The notes under the pieces were generated by a model that saw only the letters and a program-made list of their open reading frames with translations, was not told the DNA's origin and searched no databases. Made by a program: the position numbers and the translations under genes. Shown here piece by piece: positions 36,663 through 49,195 of a DNA stretch of 64,000 nt; position 1 is the first letter of the stretch, and every line of letters starts with the position of its first letter. Origin of the DNA: Paragonimus skrjabini miyazakii (taxonomy: Eukaryota > Platyhelminthes > Trematoda > Plagiorchiida > Troglotrematidae); assembly GCA_014338405.1 (NCBI GenBank), contig JTDE01000111.1, positions 70,198 to 134,197 of the forward strand, written 5' to 3'.

Positions 36663-39600
36663 CCAGTGGACTAGTAACTAACAGTAATTTTCCGAAAGTC
36701 GTTCAGCATTGAGTAAACAAATGCGGATAGGTTTGAAATGCTGGAATTTCTTCTCAGTGACCAGAAATGAACCGACAGATCACTTTGGATTTAACCGGCA
36801 CTCTGGAAATCAAGTTAACCACCTCGGACTTAGTTTTAAGTTAATCGGCTTCCCAACGTGGAAATCCATACATTCATCCGCCATACTACGAGGTCGCGAT
36901 CACCAAGGTTGCAAGATGGTAAGCAAATGTATTTTCTCATTTTTTTGTATCCCCTCCATTACCTGTTGTTTACCGACATGCTTTCTAATAATCGCTTGGT
37001 AGGGCTTTGGAAAAGATGGTGTGAAGCTTTAGCAGTCAGTTGTTTCTGGTATCCACAAGCGATTTCACAATGAGAAAGAAAACAAACATTTAGAAGAAGA
37101 GATGGGGACGCAGATGTCAAAGAGAGGACTTGTATCATGCATGTAATAAAGCCTCAATGAACTTGAGATTTTCAAAGTGATAGTTACATCGTTACCATGT
37201 GAAATGGCATGGTGTCTTGGGTTTGTGTTTCAGAAAAACTGTGTTTATAAACCGGTGAAGCGGCTCTCTGATTGAAATGTCCATGACTGCGTCTGCTTTA
37301 TATACTGATTGATATAACCACGTTAAGAGATGTTCATGCGCCCTCTATTTCAGGTGTGCGTGTGTTTGTGTTTTGTCATGATGCAATTTAGAGCACAATT
37401 CATAAATCTAACTTAGCGATCAAAATATGATCTTTAATTTGATGACAGTCTAGCCAGTTAAAATTGCAGTTAAACACGGCTGAAATGCTTTATACGTCTA
37501 GATTTATCTATATCCGACATTGTGTTTAATCCGGATTATTAGGTTCACGTATTCGTGTAGCGAACACGTAAACATCACTTTTCGCACACAAATCGGGTTC
37601 ATGCTTTGGAAAACGGCCGTTTTTGCGTAACATTTTTTACAGTCGTCTCATTTCCCCCCGAGAATCAGACTGGTTCTGTTTCACTGTAACTACAGTAGTG
37701 TTTCAGCCAGGTTGCCTATGTAATGAGGTGGTGAGAAGCTGAAGAGAATGACCTACTCGTCCTTTTACATAGGTCTCCGACTCGTCAATACAGCAAAGTC
37801 AGTCAATGAGATATTCTTTTTATGCTCACACATTGAAAGTGATTATGTTATCCTTAATCAGCAAACTGCCTTGCGTATCATGATTTATAGCGACTGTCAG
37901 TCTGTTACGTGTGTACTGTATAACGTTATTTGCCAGAACAGCCAGACAGCTAGAAAAAAGACAGAGGTAAGTTTCCAAAACTGTCTGCAATAGCTAAAAT
38001 GGAAACCAGATAATATCCATGCATCATTTAATCAAAGCTGCTCTTTATCGATCACTGAGCGTAAATCTGGCTGGATTTAAAGCATTGGTGCAGGTATCAC
38101 TCCGGATGACCATGGTGTGCAACCGACTAAACTATTCTCGCTCATTATAGCTTCACTGTTCGTTAGACAGAAATCAGTTATGCATGCGAATAAGATGTGT
38201 AAGTTATGTTACTCCTGCCCTGATTTTTCTATTTAGTTTTAAGTGGGTTTTGGGTAGTAGTTGATAATTCTCACTCCGTTCATAAACTGATCTTCCGGAT
38301 GGTTTTCTTTTCATGTGGTGGCAGTTAAAAGATTGTGGGAAATGAATTCAGTTCTGTAATCTTGCGTTATTTAAATCAACGATGGGTACCAACTGTTGCA
38401 CAAGACAAGAAGTATAAGATAAGCACTGAGGTAACTTCCAGCAATTTCACTGCATTTCGAGGTAGACTATATCGTTTGGTAACCGATTGCTCATATTTGA
38501 AGGCAGCCAAATTGTTTGTCGTCTTGAGTTGACTTGGAATAGGCAGTTAAAAGTAATTCGCGGGACAGTCTATTGTGGATATATGCATGTTAACGCCTTC
38601 TGAGTAAATGATCGTAACACTCTCATTCTGCCATTAAGTATACAATTTTTATACACCTGTAAAACCTGGCGTAATTTATAAGAGGGCTTTCAGAGGGCGC
38701 CGGTTACGGCCATTCCTGGCTTCAATGTAATGATCACGTGCGGTGCGAACTCCAGATAAACAGTGACGCGAATTTTTGGAAGGTTTTGATGCAGGCGAAG
38801 TATAATGAGTAGTGAGCAAAACAGTCTTTCTCCACAGAATCCATCTGTTTAGTAAATAGCTTGCAAGTTATTCTGTTACTTTGCAAATAACACCTTAATT
38901 ACGTATCGAGCTTGATCGGGAGTAAGAAATTTAGGGTGTGACCCGAAAGAGAGATTGTGGGTACGGTCAAACAGAAGAACAATTTGGTCAACACGCTCAC
39001 ATTGCGTTTCTCCGTTCTCCCGTAAGCAGTTTATCTTTGCTCAATAAGCTTCTCACCTTGTCTTTTTGTTACTTAGCATATAATTGCAGCTCAGCTATTG
39101 TTGTCACTTAAACGTCACCTGCAAGCTTCTGTATCAATGTCGAAGCAACAGACAATGAATGAACTTGCAAACGTGAACACGACTATAAAAACAGGATACT
39201 TGACGATCAGGTTTGGTTTGCCTAGTGGAGTTTTCCTAATGTCGATATCAATACTTTAGCCTTTGAAGTAATTGCGCTTATTTTTCATTCGGACCTGCGA
39301 TCTATTAAACCAATTCACTGAACTGTATCTATTGTTCACCACCTAATTTTAATAGATTTATCACCTCAGGAAGTTTATTTGATTTAGTTGGTGTTTGTTT
39401 TCATACGATATTGTCGAAGATGGCGTGAGACGCACACGTTTCATAAAAAAGTTTTCCCACCTTTCGTTCAATGAATTGTGTGTAATGTAAATGTTTGTGT
39501 GGATGCTCCGTACGCACAAGCACATGACTGAGCTAGCTAAGTACAGAATAATACCAAGCTTATTGCGTCTACATGTTCATATTACCTTCACAAGGAACAG

Positions 39601-42367
39601 ATAAACCACTTGTTGAATGATACACTTTTCAACCTACGCAATAAACAGAAATCTGAATATAAGACAATACTGTAAACGATATGAGATGGATCGCGACTAC
39701 CAGGGATCCTAGTTTGCTTTTTTGTCCGTTCTTTATTCGCAACACTTTCACTTGAAAACGTTTTAAACGTAGATGTGTCAAGCTCAGAATTGGCAATATC
39801 CCACCTACTGATTGACTAAAGTATGTAGTAACATCCATCTCCTTTCTTCATTTGAATCTTGACAAGATTTTGCTCCATTGTACCAGTTGACTATTGTGCA
39901 ACTAACTAGATGCTTTTCATTAAAGTTTGCTGAAGTGATAAATGCATCACCAATTGTTTAGCATAGCTTGCACTCGCTGTTCCGAAATTGTTGACTTCTT
40001 GGAAGAAGTATATTGTGAAAGAATATCACACCCCGGGATTACAGTTTCTTCGGGTCCTGGTCACAGGCAAGTTCTAACGTGTTTTTTAAACAGAATATTT
40101 GACAGTGAAAACCCTTGTGGCTGGTTACTAACCAAGTCTCCCAATGTATTTCTTAGTACTGTGAACATGCGATTCAAAGGTCGAGGGTATGTAATCACAC
40201 GTTGTTCAGCATCCTCGCAGAATTTCGTAAGGCCTTGACGAGTATTCAGTGTCATTGCCCAAAATATTTTTTCTCAAACGCAACTACTTATATCTGAAGT
40301 GCCAGCTTATTAGATATGTCACTAGTTGGATTAATTTCAATAATATTTATGGATAATCGTTAATCGAAGCACAAAAGTGACTTTGCGATGAAGTGAACTG
40401 TCAGTCATGCTTGAGGAAGTCAAAGTATGTATTGTTCTAGAGCAAACATTAGTGCAGCGCTTACAATCGGAAACTCATATTAACTTGCGTTTTAATACAA
40501 ATCATTTATTACGGCTACATAGGTGTTTGGCATAATACCGAGGCTCAAAAATCTTTAATTTCGCGGAAATATTTTTTAAAGTATAAATTGAAGTATTTGT
40601 TTTAAACTCGTGAAGTATGGCTTCTTCGTCTACACCTAATATCTACACCTAATATGTAATGAGTTTTTACAAGTAGACCGGAAGCTATTGGTGCGGTTAC
40701 GTTAACCAATCCTTTTGCTGCGTAAACACGGAATTAGCATTCTACGACCAATAGTTTTACTATAGTTAATGAATTCACACGATCCACAAGCAGTCTAGAC
40801 AAATCTGACTTTCACATAATTATGATATTTTGCTTCATGTACTTGCAACTTTAGAATAAGTAGGACATTTCTAGCTAACGTAAAAGGCCAAACATGCTAC
40901 TTTACTACTGAGTATGAGATATTTAATCTAGAAAATTAAAAATGTTTTGAAAATATAATCTTATGACCTGCAAAAACTGCATTGATAAATTCTGTTCAGG
41001 CACACAACAAGCTGATGTGCGAATGGTTTGATTTTCCAACGTGAACAGTTGCACGGGAACACACTTTGTGACAATTTTCATAACAAAAAGAGATTGCAAC
41101 AACCAGTTGATGATTGAGCGTTTGAGCGGACCTGAGACCCAGATATTAGACAAATGAACAGTTAACACAAAATAAAAGATCATTTCTCAACGCGGGTATG
41201 TATATTGACTGAACTGCTTTGACGATCATTAAATCGATTTCTACAAATATACTATCTGTAGTATAACAGTGCAAATCGTTCAATTCATTGCAATAAACAA
41301 CTCATTACTAAAACATTCACGTTATAGTGCTATATGTTCTACTTTTAAAGCTATGCGGAAATGTGTTTTGGACGAATATTGTTTTCTTCTACGGAAATTC
41401 TGTTCGGTAATTCGCTTATTCACAACGGTTGTTGATTTATATACAAAATGTTTGTCGCACATCAATTATATCCAAAAGATGTTGACATCCGTATTGATAA
41501 TGCATGAAACAATGCAGTTTTTGCAAAATATTCATGGGTATGCATAGTTCAAATTCTGCTATCTTAGTGAACACGGTTTATACTCGAATCCTTAGTTACT
41601 TCTTTCTCCGAAATAATGTGCTATTTTGGCATGACATCTTTACCTGATAATTGGCCAGTTTTATTGTCTTCAATTTACTCTGTCAGCATCTGCCATCTTA
41701 TGTAAAACTGATCTGTTCATTTCCTCATCTGACTGTCGGTGGATTATCAGTGTTGTGCATGTTTGTGTACTGTTCGTTAGTTTACTTTGTTGAACGACTG
41801 AACTCGTAGCGTTTTTCCTATGGATTGGTAGAGTGAATGCTCTCGATTAGCAAAAGAGAGCTTATATGAGAAATCTGCCTTTGTCATGACAATGAGTCGT
41901 GCTGTAACAGTGCAATCACCCAACACCAATATTGACCACTATTCCACTGACCTATTCTACCCGCTACTAACTTAGCATACGCAAACTAACAGATAAATCT
42001 GGTTGTGGCCGTGGCAAGTATACATAAAACTAAGAAGCTCGATCAAAAGCAAAAATGCAATATGATGCGTTTTGAAAATGGCTGACTAAAACGTCTGATA
42101 ATACGTGAAAGTTTCAACCAGCTAAGTAGATTTTATGCCCTAGCAATTAAAAGGTGTACAACTTTCTAACACCTGAAATACCGTTCAATAAGTTTCATAT
42201 AATTCCGGATTGCATTTTACCAAATTATTAACCGTGACGGAACTGACCAAATTAAGCGGAAAAGTTGCTGTCTTTCTTCTAGATATCCGGCCAGTTTGGA
42301 CATTACTCGCAAGTGAATACGACTGGAACTTTGTATATAGTAGTTCTGCTGTTCATAATATGGGGCT
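36663..42367. other. No confirmed gene (5.7 kb)
   Basis: Open frames occur on both strands (for example plus 38335-38532 and plus 39942-40238) but none has a recognisable domain or a splice pattern I can support. A small tandem duplication, CTACACCTAATAT twice, lies at about 40631-40656. No SINE of the main family was found here. Confidence 0.45.
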
Positions 42368-42540
42368 GACCGTCCGACGGTCGATACGATTGTCTCATGA
42401 AGGCTAGGTCGGAGTTCTAATCCAAGCTATGGACAGGAAACCTACTGCTGGCTTGCATGGGATTTGATTCAAAAGAGTCCAGCTGAATGTCTGTAGGGAT
42501 ACATTAGCTGTGATGAATTGTGAGTTATGTTCAGGTAATG
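42368..42540 (+). repeat. Decayed SINE copy F1
   Basis: A worn relative of the SINE family. GTCTCATGAAGG and GTCGGAGTTCTAATCC (B-box region) are followed at the right distance by GTCTGTAGGGATACATTAGC and TGTGATGAATTGTGAGTTAT. These match GTCTATGGGGATGCGGCAGC and TGCGATCAATCGTGGGTGGT of copy D with many substitutions. The A box is not recognisable. It is clearly older than copies D and E. Confidence 0.6.
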
Positions 42541-42959
42541 CGAATCGAATTCCATGTCATTTAAAAGCAATTCGTTGGTGGCATTGCTTTTCTTATATAT
42601 CAGAGAGTTCAGTTGACCTTAGTAATTGTTTAAAGGGTTCACAACTTATGTAAGGTTAACTGATATTTCAGAGTTTATATGTGCTTACAAGAAACATTGA
42701 CAGGTGAATATGCTTTCGTGTTGCTCTTCATTTTCATTTGATCGCATATTGTTATCCAGTTAAGTTTCCAACCAGCCTTTTCTGATAGGTAGTATTTCAA
42801 TCGTGGTTTCCTCTCGTCACACCTCATCAATAGTGAGTTTTCATGGAACGGTCAAACTGTGTTCTCCAGCCACGTCCTCACGAAAGACACACACTGACCA
42901 TTGTCTCAGTAATTCGTGGAATCTCTCAAGCACTTTCTGGCGTAATTGATTGCGTTCCG

Positions 42960-43140
42960 ATATGGTAATCTAATCTTGCCTAACGCAAAGTCATTGGCGC
43001 ATTTGTCAACACAATTACTTCACGAAAACTTGAGTGTATTTCAGTATATGAGTTTAACGCTTCCATTTGAACCCGCTTACAGGAAGGTCTATCTACCTCT
43101 GAAGTCTTCGATCAGATGTAAATGATGTTGAAATCTGAAT
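42960..43140 (+). repeat. Decayed SINE copy F2
   Basis: GCCTAACGCAAAGTCATTGG, then GCGCATTTGTCAACACAATT, matches the tRNA-like head of copies D and E (GCCCAACGTGAGGTCAATGG, then GCGCAGTGGTAAACACGGTT) with substitutions. The end of the body appears as GATCAGATGTAAATGATGTT. The B box is lost. It lies some 400 bases from F1 in the same orientation. Confidence 0.5.
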
Positions 43141-43708
43141 TTACCTACATTCTGGATTACTCATCAGTGACAAATGTATAAGTATGCGAACATACGAAGG
43201 ACATGCCTAAGGGAATTGTTTGATTACCATTGATTCTGGATGAGATGTAGTTGATAGGGAGCAACGTTGAATATTTTACACAGTTACAAAACAGTACGTT
43301 CGACTCAGGAGGGCTAATAGCCATTTTCATCCGGACCAAACAGTTTTCCTACATGTTACAATAATTTACGGTCTGTACACGATTTTTGAAAACAGAGTGC
43401 CAGATATTCCCATGATCACATGTTTGCAGTAAAATAACAATGAACCATCATGAACTGGTGACTGTTAGTAAACTTTAAATTTGCCACTGTTTGCCACTTC
43501 ACGGTTTTATTATGTGTACCCGCCATTTGGCGTTGAATGTGGCTTATATTTCATATAACTATCAACAGCGGTGAGTCAACTAGCAACCTACCGTTAATTT
43601 AGTAATCAAGGCTGAGTAAATCACGAGCATGTTTCTTGTGTAAATTTTTACGGCTTTTATGCTCACTTAGTCGTTGAGATTGAAAACATATGAATTCCGG
43701 GACACTTA

Positions 43709-43977
43709 CAAGTTGACAATCATCCACGATTGTTTGCAGTTTTTGCCTTCTGACAGGTGTTTCAGTCTTTTTTTCTGAGAATGGTATTCCAGTAGGATTT
43801 TCCTTCCACCAGAGTTCGCCAGTAGTGCACAACCTGACTACAGGTAGGGTGTGAACTCCGACCACGAGACAGCCATGTTGAACAAAGTGCCAATGACCTC
43901 GCTATGAGCATGACGGAACTCTATTATAGGAATCCTCATCTGTTAGCTCGTAAGTAATGCACTCCTCGGTTAGTCGA
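43709..43977 (-). repeat. Decayed SINE copy G
   Basis: The plus strand shows a worn complement of the family: TTGACAATCATCCACGATTG for TTGAACATCACCCACAATTG at the 3' side. Further right, AAAGTGCCAATGACCTCGCT stands for the A-box side, then TAGCTCGTAAGTAATGCACT where intact copies have the CGCTTGTGAGTAATG region. All landmarks occur in the right order and spacing. It is opposite in orientation to F1 and F2. Confidence 0.6.
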
Positions 43978-44853
43978 TGTAACCAGCATTATTTTACGAG
44001 TCACTTGAATAGTAACTTCAGTTTCAAAACACTGGAATATTTTAAACGGAAATTAGGATTTAACTGCATTCCTAACAGCTCCAGTTGGTTGTTGGCCAGG
44101 CCTCCAACATTATGTGCTTGTGCGCACAACAGTGTTGTTCACAGTACTGTAAGGTGTATGGTATGCAGCTAATTAATGTTGCTTCCAAAATGTAGGTTTC
44201 TTCATGATATCATCATTAAGTAAGAAACCTAGGCGCTATACACTGCCTGAAATAGCTGCCTAGCATACTGAAATTTTGATTGCCATAATTTTTTCTACAA
44301 ATTCTGAGCCTCCTTATTACTACGTTCAATCAACTGAATTTTGAGAATTTTTATTCACTCAAAGAGTCGATGGTAATGTAAGCAAGTTTAAAATGAGATT
44401 ATTCAGATAATTTTACTCCTTAGCCGGTTTTCTAATGAAACGTAAAAACTGATCAATTGACATCGCATCAATATTTATATTGTTCGCCCTGTGAAGTCAA
44501 GATTGTGTTCATCTGTTTGCAATACAGACATCCAGTCATATGTGTAAACGATCACTACAATCAAAATAAAACTGTACTCTGATCGATTACGGCAATTATA
44601 GGCGTATACGGCACGACACATAAGGTGATTCAAACTGCTGTTGTACACTTTTAGATTGTTGATTGAAGGGAATAACAGTGTACTATAATATAAGTGTAAA
44701 ACAACAACCCTACATTATGATATCCATCAGCGATTCTGCAAGTTCGTGTTTTGCGCAATCATTTTGTTACCCTTCTTCTTGAATGCACGATGTAGATAGG
44801 AAGACTCCGCGACATGTTTCAAGAGAACAAAGCATAGTCGATGAAGCTTTAAA
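43978..44853. other. No gene seen
   Basis: AT-rich spacer between the decayed SINE cluster and the 139-codon frame at 44854. No repeat, splice-bounded coding segment or RNA gene was recognised. Confidence 0.5.
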
Positions 44854-45270
44854 ATGGATGTGAGAAATTTGCTTCAGGCTGCAAAGCATACTTTAACCAA
44901 CAGAACGTACCTGACAGGTGTGAATACTGACGGTTTTCGAAAGTACTGTTTTGCAAAAGGGAGCCTTGTTTTTGAGTGGTATAGTACACATATTCCGGAA
45001 ATAAAGGACAGGTCTCAACGTCAAGAAGACGGTGGACCAGAAACGACTATCGGATTAGTGTGTTCGCACTACGTTGGACGTACCTCCAAAGCAAATAGCA
45101 AACCACTGTTTTTATTGTGTGAAGACACGTCCGCCGCGCAAGTGAGTGTACGCGTTTGTGGTCCTTTTTTTAACATAACCCGTACGGGATCTTATATAAT
45201 AGACAGTTTCCCAGGCCAAGCGTCTTTTGCGGTCACAACATTCGGTGCCGTGACCAGGATGCGAGGATGA
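44854..45270 (+). CDS. Unidentified open frame beside retroelement fragment
   Basis: An open frame of 138 residues starts with ATG in a favourable context (AAA before, G after) and has an in-frame TGA four codons upstream. It begins MDVRNLLQAAKHTLTNR and includes SNSKPLFLL-like hydrophobic stretches but no signal peptide or domain I recognise. Its composition is ordinary, and a frame of this length can occur by chance in AT-rich DNA. It is worth listing because its 3' end (the DSFPGQASFAVTT part) has a frameshifted look-alike on the far side of the adjacent retroelement fragment. It may be a first exon, part of an unknown element, or noise. Confidence 0.3.
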   Translation: MDVRNLLQAAKHTLTNRTYLTGVNTDGFRKYCFAKGSLVFEWYSTHIPEIKDRSQRQEDGGPETTIGLVCSHYVGRTSKANSKPLFLLCEDTSAAQVSVRVCGPFFNITRTGSYIIDSFPGQASFAVTTFGAVTRMRG

Positions 45271-45296
45271 AGATACTCAACCGTTAGAAGACTGAG

Positions 45297-45812
45297 GCGC
45301 CTGGTCGTTCCTGGAGGACTTCGAGGACGTAACCGAAGTGTTTGGAGTCAAGACCCACTATGGGATGCTGGCTGCCCTGCGGACGCTGGTAAAAGGCAGG
45401 GTGAAGGGGGTGCTGGACGCAACGCGAAAAGTCTTCGATAAGCTGGGGTGGGTCAATACGAAGGAGACGCCAGTGGCTGCGTTTGGCAGACAAGCCTACC
45501 ACCAGGAGGTCACGCAGCAGTTCAAGGCAGCCAGGCTTCAAAAAGGAGCACAGCCCTCGGTGTTTGATGCCACACTGAAAGGAATGCTGGACAGGGAACT
45601 ACCAACGTTGGATGAGGAATCTCGACGGCAGTTGCTTGCCGAGCAAAAGTAGTCAACCATCAGGGATGAATTTTTGGCAACTGTCTGGGCGTTTGACAAG
45701 TGGAGGCCGTACTTGTTGGGTTAACAGTTCTACGTGCAGATGGGTCACAAACCCCTAAAGTTGATAAGTACTGCAGGGGACCCGAGGGGCAAATTCACCC
45801 GGAAGGCAATTT
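45297..45812 (+). mobile_element. Ty3/gypsy-type retrotransposon fragment, gag joined to RNase H
   Basis: A GC-rich island in AT-rich surroundings. One frame (about 45300-45652) encodes a gag-like segment with LRTLVKGRVKGVLDATRKV and the Leu-Pro-Thr-Leu-Asp-Glu-Glu-Ser-Arg-Arg-Gln-Leu-Leu motif seen in gag of flatworm LTR elements. After an in-frame TAG the same frame continues as RNase H: EFLATVWAFDKWRPYLLG, a TAA, then QFYVQMGHKPLKLIS and PRGKFTR. Protease, reverse transcriptase and most of pol are missing, so the two parts have been joined by a large internal deletion. The RNase H Asp expected in the T-D-H-K-P-L motif is Gly here. No LTRs were recognised. It is a non-functional remnant. 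Confidence 0.8.
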
Positions 45813-48800
45813 CATGTTATAGAAAACTTCGCAGGACAAGCGTTTTTGTCGTTACAACAGTATCACATATGCTGAGCCAAATAATTGGCAATGTAACCGA
45901 GAAGAAGACAACCCATCAGTCATCGAGTAATTCACGCATGGATATCCTCATATGTGTCTCGGAGAATGCGAATCTTAAAGTCTGTGTATTTTACAGTTTT
46001 CGTTCACACTCTATTCTCTTCCACTCTAGTTTTGGTGTAATTTCTCACATATTAAGTTTGGCAATGGGTTAAGCCCATATGTGTTTAAATGTTTGTGTAT
46101 GTGCTGATAACTCGACTTTTCCCTTAATCATTCACCTTATTAGTTAATTTAAAGCTTCAGCCGAATACTTTCCTCATGTCCACATACATCGTACCTTCAA
46201 TGACCAGATCAAATAAGTTGATAGAAACGCAAGTTTTGAATTTCTACCAGTTTCCAAACTATACGCACTGTAATTCCCCACCTTTGTCATTGATTTATTT
46301 ACCTTAATATAAACTTTATAGGTTTTTGGATAAATTTGCAGACTCACCTGAATGAAGATTAATCACGTATGCCGGAGTGTCACATTCAAGCATGGAGGCT
46401 TGCTTGAGACTAACGCCTATCACATTGAGCCTGTCTGCCTATCTGTTGTGCACTGGTTTCTGCAAGTATTTCGCGGGACAGGGACACTGGTAGTTTTAAG
46501 CCTTTTATTAATTAGCATGAAAATGAAGATGCGAGTAAGCCGTGGGCAATTCGTTTATTATCCTATCACACACTGAGTCAACCGACAACCGGACGGAGCG
46601 CCCCTGGATGAGCACCCCGCTAGCTCAGGTCTTAGCCGGTAATTTTGCACTAGACTAAGGTAAGATTTGGAAGAGTGCTTTTTCAAACTCATCGTGACAA
46701 AACACAAGATTGCGTTATTCTAATCACAGCAGATCAGTCTGAATAATGACGCTGAATGTATTAGTCATGCAGTTTCTGGTGTAACATGAGGCCATAACTC
46801 ACTTTGTACATATATCTGAAGAATACAAATGATCGTGTTAAATTCGTCCCACATCATGAAATCGCTTGTTTTATTAGTAGTTATATTTCGAAACATGTGC
46901 ACAACTGTCACAGTAAAGTAGTTTTTGAGCCGATACTTTTCAGATGAGCTGAGTTTATTTCAATTCAGGTTAACACTCAACGCGCAAATTGTGTTGGAGG
47001 ATACGCTGAAGCCGTTAATGACTCTATGTCTTTTAATACAAAGTTCACGTAATTATCTCTTATGGGGATTGACCTAAGATTGTTTTTGAGAAGCATAGAG
47101 AACTTTGCGTTTGTTACATAAACCAATATATATATATATATTTAAAACCATCGGACTTTATTGTCAATTTCGCAAAGAAAATCGATTATGCTGCCTTAAG
47201 CAGGCATGGTTTTAACGTTTCTGATTTCAGTGTTCACACTGACACTGCTAATGAATAACACATCGTGTCAAGTGTAGTCTGAGGATTACGAGTTTGATTC
47301 ATAGTATGACTCACAGTTCTGGTTGTATAGCAAATGTAAGTCGGTATGAAGAGGAACTTCTCGTTGTACATCAGAAAGTGGTTTACCTACGTATTGCCGT
47401 GGATTTGGATGCATGTAATAGGCCTGCATCACCTGCTGCAAGTCAGATTCTGATTTTCTTTCAGTGTATCTTGTTTTACCTAATTAAGTTTCCAAAGCTG
47501 AAGATTATATTTTGGTGAACGTTTTGTTACTCCACGAGTGTGATCAAAATAAACTTTCCGAAGGGATAAAATCACATGGCTATTTAACTCAAATTTTTTA
47601 GATTTCTTAGCTGTTTCACCTTTTTTTATGTTGCTATGCCAGTTGTTTTTTGCAATCGAACATACGTTTCATATATTTCATGTAAAATCTACTTCCAGTT
47701 TTCGTCGTGCACACACTTAAAGAAAGGATAAAATCAATTGCGAGACTATTCATCTGACTTTGTAAACGTATATTCTGAGTGTGAGGCGCAGAATTCCATA
47801 ATAATATGTTCAGTTTGTAAATACAGTCAGTCTATCCATATAGTCGCTACTAAAATAGATATAGGTAGTTGGCTACACAAGGTACTCTGATCCAATGTTT
47901 TATACTGTGATGGTTATGCTCCCTTTTTACATCAGATCAATACAAGAACGTTTATCTTCAAGAAAGCATTTTTCTTCCTGAACCATTTCCTTTTCTACTG
48001 ACCGATTCTTCACAATAAAAGTTGCCACTTTACATTGCCGCTGTATTTAATGATAAATATTCATAAAATTACAGAAAGACAAGCAACGCAGCTAAAAATT
48101 TAGTTTTTCTCATCCGCAAAACTAAAAAATACAACCAAACTCAAAAACTACACAACCCTCAAATTATTCTGATGAAAGCGTCAGGCAAAGTATACCAAAC
48201 AAAGTAAACCCCAAATTACAAGTCATTACCCATTTTATACGCGCAGTGCTAATCAACGAAAAGGAAAATATTCCCATAAGGCCTTTATAACGACTTTCGT
48301 TGATTGTGTTAAACAGAACGCAGTGGAAGACAATATTATTCCAACTCAATGCGTTGTAAACTACGAAATGTTGAGTCGAGAAAATTTATATTTTTCTGCC
48401 AACAATCAATCTCGAATAACTGCATTTACTTCTTCTTGTTCTAGCACAAAACTTCACAGTGTATTTTGCAAACTGCATTCGTTTAAGGAATTAGAACATG
48501 CCCTGAAGTCTTACTTGTATGGATATATTTTACCTATAGATGAAAAGTTCTGTTTCGATAAATAGAAATTGTCGAACTAGTCATTGGCCCTAATGACAGT
48601 GTTGGAATTTGAGAAAAGCAAAGGTTAATATATTCTTAAATATTCGTTAATCGTTGAGTAATTCTTCTTGAGATATGAACTTTCTTACCAAAATACCTAT
48701 TGCCTTCTGATTAATTGACACACTAGTTTGTTGCTGTTAGCAAAATCAAATGCAGGAAATTGAAAAAGATATACTTAACACTGAGGTGAACATATCAGCA

Positions 48801-49084
48801 GTACTGATCTGACTGAAGCCATCTAAAACTATAAGCAATGAACAAATAGGCCCACAAACCAATGTGTTTGCTTTTGATTAGTTGTAATTACTTCTAACGT
48901 ATCATCCTGATTTAGCCAGTTTCAGTATAAGAACACCCAAAGGAATGATAGAGAAATAAGGCTCTTTTTTAATAATGCGAGAAACATGTTGTTTCGTTTA
49001 GATCGGCGTTAAATGTGCAAAAAACCGCCGCAGTCCGACTAATTTAATAAGCTATCAAACTGGATAATTACCGAAAGCAATAGT
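45813..49084. other. No confirmed gene (3.3 kb)
   Basis: The region starts with about 60 bases that resemble the end of the open frame left of the retroelement. A minus-strand segment at 46438-46348 has a consensus donor and an open frame (see findings). A plus-strand frame open from about 48175 to 48565 (near 129 codons) has no recognised domain. A short TA run lies at 47126-47141. Confidence 0.4.
47126..47141. repeat. (TA)8 microsatellite
   Basis: Eight uninterrupted TA units in otherwise unique AT-rich sequence. It is too short to be notable except as a possible polymorphic marker. Confidence 0.9.
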
Positions 49085-49195
49085 GTATACAGTGGTATAT
49101 ACCTTTTGTATGAATCCAGGCGGGTGCTAACGTTTCGACGTCCAGATTCAGCTAACGTTACCCGCTTACCAGAAAAGAGTTCATACTGTGGTAGT
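49085..49195 (-). repeat. Imperfect palindrome with hammerhead-like core
   Basis: On the minus strand two nested stems can be drawn: outer GTATGAA/TTCATAC and inner GCGGGT/ACCCGC. They enclose TAGCTGAATCTGGACGTC followed by GAAACGTTAGC. CTGA...GAAAC inside a closing stem is the layout of a hammerhead ribozyme core. The downstream CCTGGATTC resembles the stem-I side of hammerheads known from schistosome SINEs. The strict CTGANGA box is not intact (CTGAATC), so an active ribozyme is unlikely. AACGTTAGC occurs twice as a direct repeat inside the loop. It may be the terminal part of a retroelement that once carried a ribozyme. Confidence 0.5.
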
